The translations under genes and the position numbers were made by a program. Positions 23,044 through 31,956 of a stretch of 34,777 bases of DNA are shown one piece after another (the stretch's first letter is position 1; the number at the start of each line of letters is the position of its first letter). Where the stretch lies: contig JAFRZS010000042.1 of NCBI GenBank assembly GCA_017442445.1, positions 1 through 34,777 of the forward strand. The letters are read 5' to 3'. Origin of the DNA: Clostridia bacterium. GTDB lineage: Bacteria; Bacillota; Clostridia; Oscillospirales; Acutalibacteraceae. The notes beneath the pieces were generated by a model that saw only the letters and a program-made list of their open reading frames with translations, did not search any database and had not been told where the DNA came from.

Positions 23044-24984
23044 ATGAGAAAACGCCAGGTACATCTTGATTTTCATACCAACGAGCTTTTGCCCGTGGGA
23101 GAAAAATTTTCAAAAGAACAGTTCAAGGAAGCTTTAAAGGCAGGTCATGTTAATTCAATAACTGTTTTTTCAAAGTGTCACCACGGATGGTCATATCATC
23201 CGACCGAGGTCAACGAAATGCACCCGACACTTAAATTTGATTTGCTCGGAGCACAGCTTGAGGCTTGTAAAGAGGCGGGGGTAAATGCACCTGTTTATAT
23301 CTCCGCAGGTCTTGATGAAAAAGAATACAGAAGACACCCCGAATGGCATTGGGTAAGTCCCGAAGAAGGCAGATACGAAAGACATCTGAAGGAAGTGCGT
23401 TTTCATTTCCTTTGCTTTAATACAGGATATCTTGATTTGTTGTGCAGACAGATTGAGGAGGTTATGCAGAAATATAATCCCTGTGGAATTTTTCTTGATA
23501 TTATAGCAGCAAGGGAGTGCTGCTGCGAAAGCTGTAAAGCTGATATGAAAAAATTGGGACTTGATGTAAACGATAAAGAGGACCGTAAAAAGTTTTCATA
23601 TACCGTACTTGAAAAATATCTCAATGCCGCCAATGCTTCTGTCAGAAAATACAGCAGTACAACAACAATTTTTCACAACACGGGACATATTCCCAAGGGC
23701 GATTATGATTTCATAGAAAAGAATACTCACCTTGAGCTTGAAAGTTTACCCACAGGCGGTTGGGGTTATGACCATTTCCCGCTGTCAGCCGCATATGCCA
23801 GAACTCTCAAAGATACTGAGTTCTTAGGCATGACAGGTAAATTTCATCAGGGTTGGGGAGAATTCGGCGGCTATAAGCACCCCAACGCACTGATTTATGA
23901 AACCTCTCTGAGTATTGCAAACGGCGCAGGTTGTTCAATCGGTGATCAGATGCACTCCTTGGGTGAAATGAATATGGCAACATATAATCTTATCGGAAAG
24001 GCATATTCTGTTGTAGAAGAAAAAGAGCCTTGGATTGACGGTGCTGTAAATGTTGCGGATATCGCTGTTTTAAGTCAGGAATCTGTAACAGGTAACCGTG
24101 ATTCTATGGGTGATGTCGGTGCAAACAGAATGTTGCTTGAAAATAATTATCTCTATAATTTCATTGACAAGAGAGCGGATTTTTCAAAATACAGGCTTCT
24201 GATTTTACCCGATGTATCAGACTTTGATGACGAAACAACCGAAAAAATTATAAGCTATGCAAAGTCAGGCGGTAAGATTATAGCGAGTGGCAAATCTCTC
24301 ATAAAAGAAGGAAAATTCATCCTTGATATCGGAGCAGAATTTAAGGGTGAAAATGAATTTAATCCCACATATTTAATTCCCTGTTACGAAACAGTAAACG
24401 GCGTAACAGAATATATAATGCGCTGTGATTTTAATAAATTTGAAGCAAGAGATTGTGAAGTTGTAGCAAAAATGCAGAATCCTTATTTTAACAGGACACT
24501 TGAACATTTCTGTTCACATATGCACGCACCGAACAATCCGGATGAAACCTTCCCTGCCACAGTAATTAAGAACAATATTGCATACATTGGCTGGAATATT
24601 TTTGAAGCGTATGCTGAGCTCGGTCACCTTTGCTTTAAAGAACTTTTCACATATATCATCAAAAGATTGATGGGCGACGAAACAACTGTTATAGCATCGG
24701 TACCCGATAAAGCTGTTGTGACTTATACAAGACAGGAAAAGGAAAAGAGAAATATTCTCCACCTTCTCTATGCGCACACAACACTAAGAGGAAAAAATAC
24801 AGAGGTTATTGAAGATACAGTACCTCTTTACAATGTAAAATGCAGTGTAAAATGTTTGTCAAAGCCTTCAGAAATAATGCTTGTACCTCAGAATCAGAAA
24901 ATTGAATTTGAGTACAACTCAGGCAGAGCGGAATTTGTTGTGCCTTGTGTGGAAATTCATCAGATGATAGAAATAAATGACTGA
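23044..24984 (+). CDS. GHL6-type putative glycoside hydrolase with GATase-like domain
   Basis: The 646-residue product opens with QVHLDFHT (5-12), and a later strand, GIFLDIIAARECCCESCKADM (148 onward, D152), is followed by a C-x-C-x-x-C cluster. Both resemble the hypothetical glycosyl hydrolase 6 group. The barrel fills about 1-340; SLSIANGAGCSIGDQMHS near 307 and the acidic ELES near 238 are other conserved-looking points. About 350-430 resembles the trimerisation/GATase-like domain of GH42 enzymes (YRLLILPDVSDF, GGKIIASGKS). A beta domain ends it. There is no signal peptide. The activity is not established for this group as far as I know. It lies 15 bases after copy 3 and 14 before the GH3 gene. 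Confidence 0.72.
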   Translation: MRKRQVHLDFHTNELLPVGEKFSKEQFKEALKAGHVNSITVFSKCHHGWSYHPTEVNEMHPTLKFDLLGAQLEACKEAGVNAPVYISAGLDEKEYRRHPEWHWVSPEEGRYERHLKEVRFHFLCFNTGYLDLLCRQIEEVMQKYNPCGIFLDIIAARECCCESCKADMKKLGLDVNDKEDRKKFSYTVLEKYLNAANASVRKYSSTTTIFHNTGHIPKGDYDFIEKNTHLELESLPTGGWGYDHFPLSAAYARTLKDTEFLGMTGKFHQGWGEFGGYKHPNALIYETSLSIANGAGCSIGDQMHSLGEMNMATYNLIGKAYSVVEEKEPWIDGAVNVADIAVLSQESVTGNRDSMGDVGANRMLLENNYLYNFIDKRADFSKYRLLILPDVSDFDDETTEKIISYAKSGGKIIASGKSLIKEGKFILDIGAEFKGENEFNPTYLIPCYETVNGVTEYIMRCDFNKFEARDCEVVAKMQNPYFNRTLEHFCSHMHAPNNPDETFPATVIKNNIAYIGWNIFEAYAELGHLCFKELFTYIIKRLMGDETTVIASVPDKAVVTYTRQEKEKRNILHLLYAHTTLRGKNTEVIEDTVPLYNVKCSVKCLSKPSEIMLVPQNQKIEFEYNSGRAEFVVPCVEIHQMIEIND

Positions 24985-24998
24985 CAGGAGAAAAAACA

Positions 24999-27095
24999 AT
25001 GGATATTAAAATTGCAAGAAAAAGAGCAGAAGAACTTGTAAATCAGATGACCGCAGAAGAAAAAATGTCACAGCTTTTATATAATTCTCCTGCCATTGAA
25101 AGATTAGGTATTAAAGACTATAACTGGTGGAATGAAGCTTCCCACGGTGTTGCAAGAGCAGGTGTGGCAACAGTTTTTCCCCACGCTATTGCATTGGCTT
25201 CAACATTTAATCCGGAACTTATAAACACAGTTGCAGATGCAATATCAACAGAAGGAAGAGCAAAGTATAACAAGAGTATTGAGTTTGGTGACAGAGATAT
25301 TTTCAAGGGGCTTACATACTGGGCTCCTAACATAAATATATTCAGAGATCCCCGTTGGGGTAGAGGTCAGGAAACCTTTGGCGAAGACCCGTATCTTACA
25401 GCAATTTTAGCTGCAGAATTTATTGACGGAATACAGGGTGACGGAGAATTTTTAAAAGCCGCCGCCTGTGCAAAGCATTATGCGGTACATTCAGGTCCCG
25501 AAAGATTGCGCCATGAATTTGATGCAAAAGCAACAGAAAAAGATTTGTGGGAAACATATCTTCCTGCATTTGAATACACAGTTAAAAACGGTGTTATCGG
25601 TGTTATGGGTGCATACAACCGTACAAACGGAGAGCCTTGCTGTGCAAGTAAAAGGCTTATCGGTGAAATTCTCAGAGGTCAGTGGGGCTTTGAAGGTTAT
25701 TTCGTTTCTGACTGCGGAGCGATTGCAGATATTTCAGAGCATCACAAAGTTGTAGGAACCAAAAAAGAGGGTGCGGCTGAAGCACTCAAAAACGGTTGTA
25801 ACTTAAACTGCGGAGATACATACAAATATCTTATTGATGCATATGAAGAAGATCTTATTGACGATGATGATATCACAAATGCTGCAGTAATTTTATACAC
25901 AGTTCGTATTATGCTCGGCGAATTTGAGGAAAACCGTCCCTATTCCGATATCCCATATTCAAAGGTTGACTGTAAAGAACATAAGGAATTAAATCTCAAA
26001 GCGGCTAAAGAAAGTCTTGTGCTTTTAAAGAATGATAACTACTTACCGCTTAAAGATAATCAGCCGAAAAAAATTGCCGTTGTAGGCCCCAATGCTATGT
26101 CAAGAGAGGTGCTTGAAGGCAACTATAACGGTCATGCTTCAGAATATATAACAGTTGCAGACGGTGTGCGCAGAGTGTTTACCGACTCTGATATTATTGT
26201 TGCAACAGGTTCAAATATCTATGTTGAACAGCTCAATTCATGGGACGGCGCGAGATATCTTCTGAGCGAAGGTCTTGCGGCGGCATCAGAAGCAGATTTA
26301 ACAATTTTGTGCTTAGGTCTTAACAGACATTTTGAAGGTGAAGATACAGGTCACGATGACGATTTCTCAGATTACGGCGACAGAAAAACCCTCAACCTTC
26401 CCAAAACACAGATGAAACTTGCAGAAGCAGTTTGCGATGTTGCAAAAAATCTTGTGGTTGTAGTTATGTGCGGCAGTGCTACAGATGTCGGAGAAAAAGT
26501 AAGAAATCATGCAAAGGCAATTATTCACGGCTGGTATCCCGGTGCAGTGGGCGGTCTTGCGATTGCAGAGTTGATTGCAGGTGAATATTCACCCATGGGC
26601 AGATTGCCGCTTTCATTCTATCATGCAGACGGAAAAATGCCTTCATTTGAAGACTATAATATGGAAGGCAGAACATACCGATTCACAGATGAAAATATTC
26701 TCTATCCCTTCGGCTACGGTCTTACATATACAACTGTTGAATACAAAGATTTCAAAGTATTGTCGGCAGACGAAAATGAAATCTCTGTTGAGGTCACAAT
26801 GACAAACACAGGTGATTATGATACAGTTGAAAAAATGCAGATTTATTCTCACTACGATGACAGCAGAACAAAAACACCTTTATATCAGCTTTGCAAAATT
26901 GAGGCTGTTGAGATTAAATCAAACGAAACAAAAACAGTAACAACAACAATTGACCGCCACTGGATAAAGGCAGTTTTAGAAGACGGTGTGAGAGTGACAC
27001 CTGACGGAAAAATCACACTCTATGTCGGAGGCCACCAGCCTGACAAACTCAGCGAAAATCTCGCAGGTTATCCGTGCCTAAAGATTACATTATGA
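24999..27095 (+). CDS. Glycoside hydrolase family 3 (beta-xylosidase/beta-glucosidase type)
   Basis: The 698-residue protein has the full GH3 order: N-terminal barrel (about 1-320), alpha/beta sandwich (about 345-560) and a fibronectin-III-like C-terminus (about 595-690). The nucleophile is D238 in YFVSDCGAI. The acid/base lies in RHFEGEDTG (E446 or E448). WWNEASHGVARAG (43-55) and PNINIFRDPRWGRGQETFGED resemble the beta-xylosidase/arabinofuranosidase branch more than classic beta-glucosidases. There is no signal peptide, so it is an intracellular exo-glycosidase removing terminal sugars from imported oligosaccharides. It is the last gene of the S15/GHL6 operon and is followed by a strong terminator. 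Confidence 0.92.
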   Translation: MDIKIARKRAEELVNQMTAEEKMSQLLYNSPAIERLGIKDYNWWNEASHGVARAGVATVFPHAIALASTFNPELINTVADAISTEGRAKYNKSIEFGDRDIFKGLTYWAPNINIFRDPRWGRGQETFGEDPYLTAILAAEFIDGIQGDGEFLKAAACAKHYAVHSGPERLRHEFDAKATEKDLWETYLPAFEYTVKNGVIGVMGAYNRTNGEPCCASKRLIGEILRGQWGFEGYFVSDCGAIADISEHHKVVGTKKEGAAEALKNGCNLNCGDTYKYLIDAYEEDLIDDDDITNAAVILYTVRIMLGEFEENRPYSDIPYSKVDCKEHKELNLKAAKESLVLLKNDNYLPLKDNQPKKIAVVGPNAMSREVLEGNYNGHASEYITVADGVRRVFTDSDIIVATGSNIYVEQLNSWDGARYLLSEGLAAASEADLTILCLGLNRHFEGEDTGHDDDFSDYGDRKTLNLPKTQMKLAEAVCDVAKNLVVVVMCGSATDVGEKVRNHAKAIIHGWYPGAVGGLAIAELIAGEYSPMGRLPLSFYHADGKMPSFEDYNMEGRTYRFTDENILYPFGYGLTYTTVEYKDFKVLSADENEISVEVTMTNTGDYDTVEKMQIYSHYDDSRTKTPLYQLCKIEAVEIKSNETKTVTTTIDRHWIKAVLEDGVRVTPDGKITLYVGGHQPDKLSENLAGYPCLKITL

Positions 27096-27105
27096 TTAAG
27101 AGATA

Positions 27106-27139
27106 AAAAAAATCGCACCTTTAAAGGTGCGATTTTTTT
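27106..27139. terminator. Bidirectional terminator between GH3 and pncB
   Basis: A perfect palindrome: seven A plus TCGCACC (27106-27119), loop TTTAAA, GGTGCGA plus seven T (27126-27139). It overlaps the pncB stop codon and ends both convergent units. Confidence 0.92.
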
Positions 27140-28583
27140 AATTATTCTTTATCATTTGTTGTTTTTTGTCCCAGAGTTTTTGTGAGAGGTCAACATAGTA
27201 GTTGTGCGGATTTTCAAAACGGAGAACTTCTTCCCACATTGTGTCTATCTGCTCACAGCAGTAGTTTCTTATGTCTTCAATTGAGGGAGATTTTGCGATA
27301 TATTTTCCGTTTTCAAAAATCTTTTTAAGCAAAGGTCTTGCTACGAAGTTTGTAATCGTTTTCTTCTTCCAAGTGTAATCGGGATCAAAAATTTCAAGCG
27401 GTTTTGTGTCGTCAATTTCTTCATCGTGGCAGGTGATTAAATCTGCAATTGCCTTGCCGCTTTCTCTGGAGAAAAGACGCCATACTTTTTTATAATCGGG
27501 AGTTGAGATTTTTGCGACATTATCGGATAGCTTTATTTTCGGAATAATCTTTCCGTCTTTTTCTATTGCACAGAGCTTATAAACTCCGCCGAGTACGGGC
27601 GAAGATGAAGATGTAATAAGTCTTTCGCCTACACCGAAAAGGTCAACTGCCGCACCCTGCATGAGCATATCTCTTATGATGTATTCATCAAGCGAGTTTG
27701 ATGCAACGATTTTACAATCGGGGAAACCTGCTTCGTCAAGCATTTTTCGGGCTTTTTTGGAAAGATAGGTTATGTCACCGCTGTCTATTCTGACAGCTTT
27801 AGGTCTGTGACCGCCGGGGACAAGAATTTTATTGAATACCTCAATAGCATGGGGAATACCCGACTCAATAGTGTGATAGGTATCAACAAGCAAGGTGCAG
27901 TCATCGGGATATTTTTTTGCATATGCAGTAAATGCGTCAAGCTCTGTGTCAAACATCTGAACCCAGCTGTGTGCCATTGTGCCTGAAACGGGAATACCGA
28001 AATGTCTTCCGCAGAGAGTATTTGAGGTTGCAGAACAACCGCCGATATATGCGGCTCTGCCTCCGTAGATTGCCGCATCAAAGCTGTGCGCACGGCGTGA
28101 ACCGAATTCAAGAACATCTCTGCCTTCTGCAGCACGGACAATCCTGTTGGCTTTTGTTGCAATAAGACTCTGATAGTTTATGCAGAGTAAAACCATTGTT
28201 TCTATAAACTGAGCCTGAAGAAGAGGACCTCTTACCGTGATTATAGGTTCACCCGGGAAAATGGGTGTACCTTCGTCAACTGCCCATACGTCACAGGAAA
28301 ATTCAAAATTTCTGAGATAATCAAGAAATTTTTCATCAAATTCCAATGATCTCAGATATTCTATATCTTCTTCCTCAAACTTGAGGTTTTTGAGATAATC
28401 AACAAGCTGATGAAGTCCTGCCATCAGAACAAATCCGCCGTTGTCGGGAATTTTTCTGAAAAACATATCAAAGTAGGCAACAGTGTTTTCCATTGAATTT
28501 GAAAGATAGCCGTTTGCCATAGTGATTTCATAAAAATCGGTAAGCATGGCGAGATTTCTGTCATTTATCATTTGGTTTTCCAT
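27138..28583 (-). CDS. pncB: Nicotinate phosphoribosyltransferase
   Basis: The 481-residue enzyme makes nicotinate mononucleotide from nicotinic acid, PRPP and ATP, in NAD salvage. Family landmarks are clear: NLAMLTDFYEITMANGY near the start, FGSRRAHSFDAA, GTMAHSW carrying the phosphorylated His region, VRIDSGDITYLS and KIVASNSLDEY. The length fits the long Gram-positive form. The ATG at 28583 is only two bases after a GGAAAGG; the second ATG (28571, MINDRN) fits the usual family start, so the true start may be there. It diverges from a small XRE regulator, and I see no nicotinate- or NAD-riboswitch fold in the short leader. Confidence 0.92.
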   Translation of the reverse strand: MENQMINDRNLAMLTDFYEITMANGYLSNSMENTVAYFDMFFRKIPDNGGFVLMAGLHQLVDYLKNLKFEEEDIEYLRSLEFDEKFLDYLRNFEFSCDVWAVDEGTPIFPGEPIITVRGPLLQAQFIETMVLLCINYQSLIATKANRIVRAAEGRDVLEFGSRRAHSFDAAIYGGRAAYIGGCSATSNTLCGRHFGIPVSGTMAHSWVQMFDTELDAFTAYAKKYPDDCTLLVDTYHTIESGIPHAIEVFNKILVPGGHRPKAVRIDSGDITYLSKKARKMLDEAGFPDCKIVASNSLDEYIIRDMLMQGAAVDLFGVGERLITSSSSPVLGGVYKLCAIEKDGKIIPKIKLSDNVAKISTPDYKKVWRLFSRESGKAIADLITCHDEEIDDTKPLEIFDPDYTWKKKTITNFVARPLLKKIFENGKYIAKSPSIEDIRNYCCEQIDTMWEEVLRFENPHNYYVDLSQKLWDKKQQMIKNN

Positions 28584-28710
28584 AGCCTTTCCGACTGCGG
28601 ATTTGTATTTTTTTGTGCCACGGTGCAGTCATACGGGGCGCAAAGTATATAAAATAAGGGGTTTATATTAGTTAAAGTTACAAAAAATTTCTAATTTTTG
28701 TTAATTGCTG

Positions 28711-28739
28711 TTGCAAAAACAAAAATATTGTGCTAAAAT
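28711..28739 (+). promoter_or_regulatory. Promoter of the XRE regulator with extended -10
   Basis: TTGCAA (28711-28716), 17 bp, TAAAAT (28734-28739) with TG-c before it. The transcript has a leader of about 75 bases. TTGCAA is self-complementary and could also be the -35 box of a divergent pncB promoter (TTGCAA, 17 bp, TAGAAA), which is less certain. Confidence 0.65.
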
Positions 28740-28820
28740 AAACGCATGAGTTGATACTCGTAGGAAAGGTGTCAGCTTGAAAGACTAATAAGAAAGAAAA
28801 GATGGAAAGAAGGAGAAAAC

Positions 28821-29066
28821 TTGAGGATACGAAAACAATCTTTGGGAGACAAAAACATAGTGGGGGCAAAGGTTGAACAAAAGCGCAAAGCGATGGGAAT
28901 GAAACAGAAGGAGTTGCTTACTCAGCTTCAGATAAAAGGGATTGATCTTAACGCATCAGGTCTTTCAAAGCTTGAGGGTCAGTTGAGAAGTGTTTCTGAT
29001 ATTGAAACAAAGGCTCTTGCCGAAGTACTGGGTGTTTCTGTAAACTGGCTTCTCGGTATTGATTAA
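28821..29066 (+). CDS. Small XRE-family helix-turn-helix regulator
   Basis: The 81-residue protein is almost entirely a Cro/C1-type HTH domain: VGAKVEQKRKAMGMKQKELLTQLQ (first helices), then GIDLNASGLSKLEGQLR (recognition region) and ALAEVLGVSVNWLLGID. It would bind DNA as a dimer in the cytoplasm. The start is TTG at 28821, supported by AAGGAG at 28810-28815, five bases upstream; no ATG is placed as well. The stop codon overlaps the stop of the convergent HAD gene. Its target is unknown; an autoregulatory role or control of pncB across the divergent spacer is possible. Confidence 0.8.
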   Translation: MRIRKQSLGDKNIVGAKVEQKRKAMGMKQKELLTQLQIKGIDLNASGLSKLEGQLRSVSDIETKALAEVLGVSVNWLLGID

Positions 29067-29836
29067 AGCAAGTCTATCAGTTTTTCAAGTCTTTCAACAG
29101 CGATAGTTGCTTTAATATCTGAGACAGTATAATCTTCTTCGGAGGTTACACCGGAAAAGACTAAAATTGATGTTATATTGTGGTCGCAACCAATTTTTAT
29201 ATCGGTTTCCAATCTGTCACCGATAAATGCAATTTCATCACGCTTGCATCCTACCAAATCAGTTACATAATCGACCGTAGGTGTCATGGGTTTGCCCAGT
29301 ACCTGCGGTCTTTTATTTGTAGAGGCATAGAAAAGTTCGATCATAGAACCTGTATCCGGCATAAAACCGTCTGCTGTGGGACAGTTGAAATCCGGATGTG
29401 TTGCAATATAAGTACATCCGTTTGCAATAAACATAGCGGCTTTTCTGATTTTTTCGTAAGTGAGAGTTGTGTCAAATCCCAGAACAACGATGTTGGGGTT
29501 ATCGTCAACCAATTCAATGCTTGACTTTTCAAATTCTGCAGTGAGTCTTTCGTTACCTAAAAGGTAAACGGTTTTACCGGGATAATTTTTTTCAATATAA
29601 TCTATTGATACATCGGTTGAAAGAATAATTTTTTCTTTCTCGATATCACAGCCGAGCTTTTTAAGTCTTTCGGCACATACAGTTTTATTGTTTGAGGAAT
29701 TGTTTGTAAAAAACATAAAATCTCTGCCGCTTTCCTTAACGGCTTTTAAAAAATCAAGAGAACCTTCAATGAGGTTGTCACCGAGATAAAATGTTCCGTC
29801 CATATCAATGATAAAATATTTTACTTTACTTAACAT
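29063..29836 (-). CDS. HAD-IIA family phosphatase (NagD-like)
   Basis: The 257-residue protein is a haloacid-dehalogenase hydrolase of the IIA (NagD/AraL) branch. Motif I is DMDGTFYLGD (nucleophile D11, D13), motif II FTNNSS, the motif III lysine is in the VLGKPMTP segment, and motif IV is FIGDRLETDI. These enzymes remove phosphate from sugar phosphates or nucleoside monophosphates in the cytoplasm. I place the start at the ATG at 29836, six bases after GGCGGTG; a GTG at 29845 lies within that site. The gene has its own promoter and converges on the XRE gene with a four-base overlap, so both ends are tightly packed. Confidence 0.88.
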   Translation of the reverse strand: MLSKVKYFIIDMDGTFYLGDNLIEGSLDFLKAVKESGRDFMFFTNNSSNNKTVCAERLKKLGCDIEKEKIILSTDVSIDYIEKNYPGKTVYLLGNERLTAEFEKSSIELVDDNPNIVVLGFDTTLTYEKIRKAAMFIANGCTYIATHPDFNCPTADGFMPDTGSMIELFYASTNKRPQVLGKPMTPTVDYVTDLVGCKRDEIAFIGDRLETDIKIGCDHNITSILVFSGVTSEEDYTVSDIKATIAVERLEKLIDLL

Positions 29837-29857
29837 AATAATCACCGCCTGTGGATA

Positions 29858-29886
29858 ATTCTAACATAAAAAGTGTACGCAGTCAA
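29858..29886 (-). promoter_or_regulatory. Promoter of the HAD phosphatase
   Basis: On the minus strand: TTGACT (29886-29881), 17 bp, TAGAAT (29863-29858). Confidence 0.75.
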
Positions 29887-29898
29887 TGAATAAAAAGC

Positions 29899-29927
29899 TT
29901 GTAATAATAAAAAAACAAGCGTATAAT
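29899..29927 (+). promoter_or_regulatory. Orphan sigma-A promoter upstream of the AbrB gene
   Basis: TTGTAA (29899-29904), 17 bp, TATAAT (29922-29927). It is followed at once by GGAGG (29934-29938) but no good start codon: a 27-codon frame begins only at GTG 29932 or ATT 29944. The transcript may be a long abrB leader or a small RNA. Confidence 0.6.
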
Positions 29928-29933
29928 TGAAGT

Positions 29934-30156
29934 GGAGGAAACCATTATTAAGCAGATTAAGAATGTGAATAACAGCTACAAGGTGCGCTCATTTATCTGC
30001 AAAAGAATTATGTGAATATTACTCACGATTTGATATAATTCTACACTTTGTGATAAAATTATCATTGATTGTGGGCGTATGCTTATAGCACATTAGACAG
30101 GAACGAAATTTACTATTGTCTGCCCTCAAAATTTAATATTTATTTAGGAGGCAATT
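29934..30156 (+). ncRNA. Candidate structured leader RNA of the AbrB gene
   Basis: The stretch between the orphan promoter and the AbrB start is free of convincing genes. A second extended -10 (TG-a-TATAAT, hexamer 30034-30039) and a third (TG-a-TAAAAT, hexamer 30054-30059) may start shorter transcripts. GGGC (30073-30076) pairs with GCCC (30122-30125). Directly inside that helix, AGACA (30095-30099) pairs with TGTCT (30117-30121), and TGC/GCA at 30080-30090 makes a small inner hairpin. GCAGAT (29952-29957) and ATCTGC (29995-30000) form a longer-range stem. The fold is my reading, not a recognised family. Confidence 0.4.
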
Positions 30157-30423
30157 ATGAAATCGCTTGGAATTGTAAGACCGATCGATAATGTTGGCCG
30201 TATCGTATTACCCAAGGAGCTCAGACGCTTATTTGACTTGGTTGACGATAAGGATTCGGTTGAAATCTTTGTAGAAGGTGATCAGATCATTTTGCGCAAG
30301 TACACACCTGCTTGTTCAATTTGCGGTTCTGCAGAAAAGGTTGTTGATTATAAAAATCATAAGCTTTGCAGTGATTGTATTGACAAGATTACAAAGATGA
30401 GAGACATTCAGTTCGCAGAATAA
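30157..30423 (+). CDS. AbrB/SpoVT-type transcriptional regulator with zinc-ribbon tail
   Basis: The 88-residue protein starts with an AbrB swapped-hairpin DNA-binding domain: GIVRPIDNVGRIVLPKELRR (5-24) and VEIFVEGDQIILRKY (35-49). The tail holds C53-x2-C56 and C71-x2-C74, a likely zinc ribbon, as in a Clostridia group of AbrB-like transition-state regulators. It would act as a dimer or tetramer binding AT-rich promoter DNA, with general roles in stationary-phase control inferred from the family. AGGAGG (30146-30151) sets the start. It has a long structured leader, which suggests post-transcriptional control, and is followed by a terminator-like hairpin before uxaC. Confidence 0.88.
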   Translation: MKSLGIVRPIDNVGRIVLPKELRRLFDLVDDKDSVEIFVEGDQIILRKYTPACSICGSAEKVVDYKNHKLCSDCIDKITKMRDIQFAE

Positions 30424-30438
30424 AACTTTAAGCTATTG

Positions 30439-30473
30439 CCTGCCCCGATGTATCGGTGCAGGTTTGCTTTTTT
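30439..30473 (+). terminator. Terminator after the AbrB gene
   Basis: CCTGCCCCGAT (30439-30449) pairs with ATCGGTGCAGG (30452-30462) with one mismatch, then a T-rich tail TTTGCTTTTTTT. It may partly insulate uxaC, for which I see no strong separate promoter. Confidence 0.7.
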
Positions 30474-30505
30474 TCAGATAAAAAAACGGAAAGGAATGAA
30501 CTAAT

Positions 30506-31912
30506 ATGAAAGCGTTTATGGGAAAGGATTTTTTGTTGAATAATGAGGTTGCATCGACATTGTATTTCAATGCGGCAGCACCGATGCCGATTTTTGATTG
30601 GCATTGTCATTTATCGGCAAAAGAAATTTATGAAAACAAAACTCCGAAGGATATAACAGAGTTATGGCTCGGCGGAGATCATTACAAATGGCGTGCTATG
30701 AGAAGCATGGGTATTGATGAAAAATATATCACAGGCGATGCTGACAGTTTTGAAAAATTCAAAGCATTTGCAAAGACACTTTCTTATGCAATCGGCAATC
30801 CGCTTTATCATTGGGCGCATCTCGAATTACAGAGATATTTCAATATCTATACACCTTTGACAGAGGCTACTGCAAGAGAAATTTTTGATGAAGCAAACAT
30901 GGCAATAATCACGGGCGGATTTACTCCGAGAGAGCTTATAACATCATCAAATGTTGTATGTCTTTGCACAACAGATGACCCGGCAGACACACTTGAATAT
31001 CATCAGAAATTAGCAGAAGATGACAGCTTCAAATGTAAAGTATTACCTGCATTCAGACCCGACAAGGCATTATATATAGAACAGGAAGCCTTTACACCGT
31101 GGCTTGAAAGTCTTGAAGCAGTTTGCGAAAAAGCTATAAATAATTTTGATGATTTTATTGATGCTTTAAATTCAAGAATTGAATTTTTTGATTCACTCGG
31201 CTGTAAGGCATCTGACTGTTCGCTTTCGTATGTTCCTTTCGCAGAAGCTGATAAAGACGAAATTAACAGCATCTTTATAAAGGGCAAAAATAAAGAAGCT
31301 CTTACAAAAGAAGAGCTTGATAAGTATCGCACATATATGATTCAGTTCTTTGCAGAAAAATATGCAGAGAAGAATTGGGTAATGGAACTCCACATCGGCG
31401 CTATGAGAAACAACAATACACTCATGTTCAATAAGTTAGGTCCCGATGCAGGTTTTGACTCAATTGATGACTGTAATATCGCAGTAGGACTTTCAAGATT
31501 CCTGGACAGTGTTGCAGTAAAAGGAAAGCTTCCGAAAACTGTTTTATTCAATCTCAATCCCAAGGACAATTATGTTCTCGGAACAATGCTTGGCAATTTC
31601 CAGAGCAGTGAATGTGCATCAAAAATTCAGTTCGGTTCTGCATGGTGGTTCAACGATAACCTTGACGGCATGATGACACAGATGAAAACACTTGCAAACC
31701 TCGGTGTACTCGGCAAGTTTATCGGAATGGTAACAGACTCAAGAAGCTTCTTATCTTATCCCAGACACGAATATTTCAGAAGAATTGTCTGCGCACTTAT
31801 AGGCGATATGGTAGTAAACGGACTTTATCCCTGCGATGTTGAAATGCTTTCTGAAATCGTAAGCGGAATTTCCTACAAAAACGCAAAAGATTATTTCGGT
31901 CTGGAGCTGTAA
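30506..31912 (+). CDS. uxaC: Uronate (glucuronate/galacturonate) isomerase
   Basis: The 468-residue enzyme belongs to the amidohydrolase-fold UxaC family, which converts D-glucuronate to fructuronate and D-galacturonate to tagaturonate, the first step of uronate catabolism. The metal motif is H33-x-H35 in FDWHCHLS. Also present are DITELWLGGDHYKWRAMRS, VVCLCTTDDPADTLEYH, WVMELHIGAMRNNN and SWWFNDN-type segments (here SAWWFND), all typical. Length is normal (about 465-470). AAAGGAATG precedes the ATG. The partner enzymes (UxuA/UxuB, UxaA/UxaB) are not in the window. It links the glycosidases of this region to pectin, xylan or glucuronide breakdown. Confidence 0.95.
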   Translation: MKAFMGKDFLLNNEVASTLYFNAAAPMPIFDWHCHLSAKEIYENKTPKDITELWLGGDHYKWRAMRSMGIDEKYITGDADSFEKFKAFAKTLSYAIGNPLYHWAHLELQRYFNIYTPLTEATAREIFDEANMAIITGGFTPRELITSSNVVCLCTTDDPADTLEYHQKLAEDDSFKCKVLPAFRPDKALYIEQEAFTPWLESLEAVCEKAINNFDDFIDALNSRIEFFDSLGCKASDCSLSYVPFAEADKDEINSIFIKGKNKEALTKEELDKYRTYMIQFFAEKYAEKNWVMELHIGAMRNNNTLMFNKLGPDAGFDSIDDCNIAVGLSRFLDSVAVKGKLPKTVLFNLNPKDNYVLGTMLGNFQSSECASKIQFGSAWWFNDNLDGMMTQMKTLANLGVLGKFIGMVTDSRSFLSYPRHEYFRRIVCALIGDMVVNGLYPCDVEMLSEIVSGISYKNAKDYFGLEL

Positions 31913-31922
31913 AAAATATTAA

Positions 31923-31952
31923 GTCGGGTGGGCAAAGTCCACCCGACATTTT
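31923..31952 (+). terminator. Terminator after uxaC
   Basis: GTCGGGTGG (31923-31931) pairs with CCACCCGAC (31939-31947); loop GCAAAGT; followed by ATTTTG. A second hairpin lies just beyond. Confidence 0.7.
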
Positions 31953-31956
31953 GCAT

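Noticed and set aside
28584..28680. A possible NAD- or nicotinate-related riboswitch before pncB
   Set aside because: I could not fit the leader to a known NAD riboswitch fold; only short, weak pairings are present.
29932..30015. A 27-codon frame after the orphan promoter
   Set aside because: The start would be GTG inside the GGAGG site or a rare ATT, and the predicted transcript begins at about the same point. Kept only as part of the leader.
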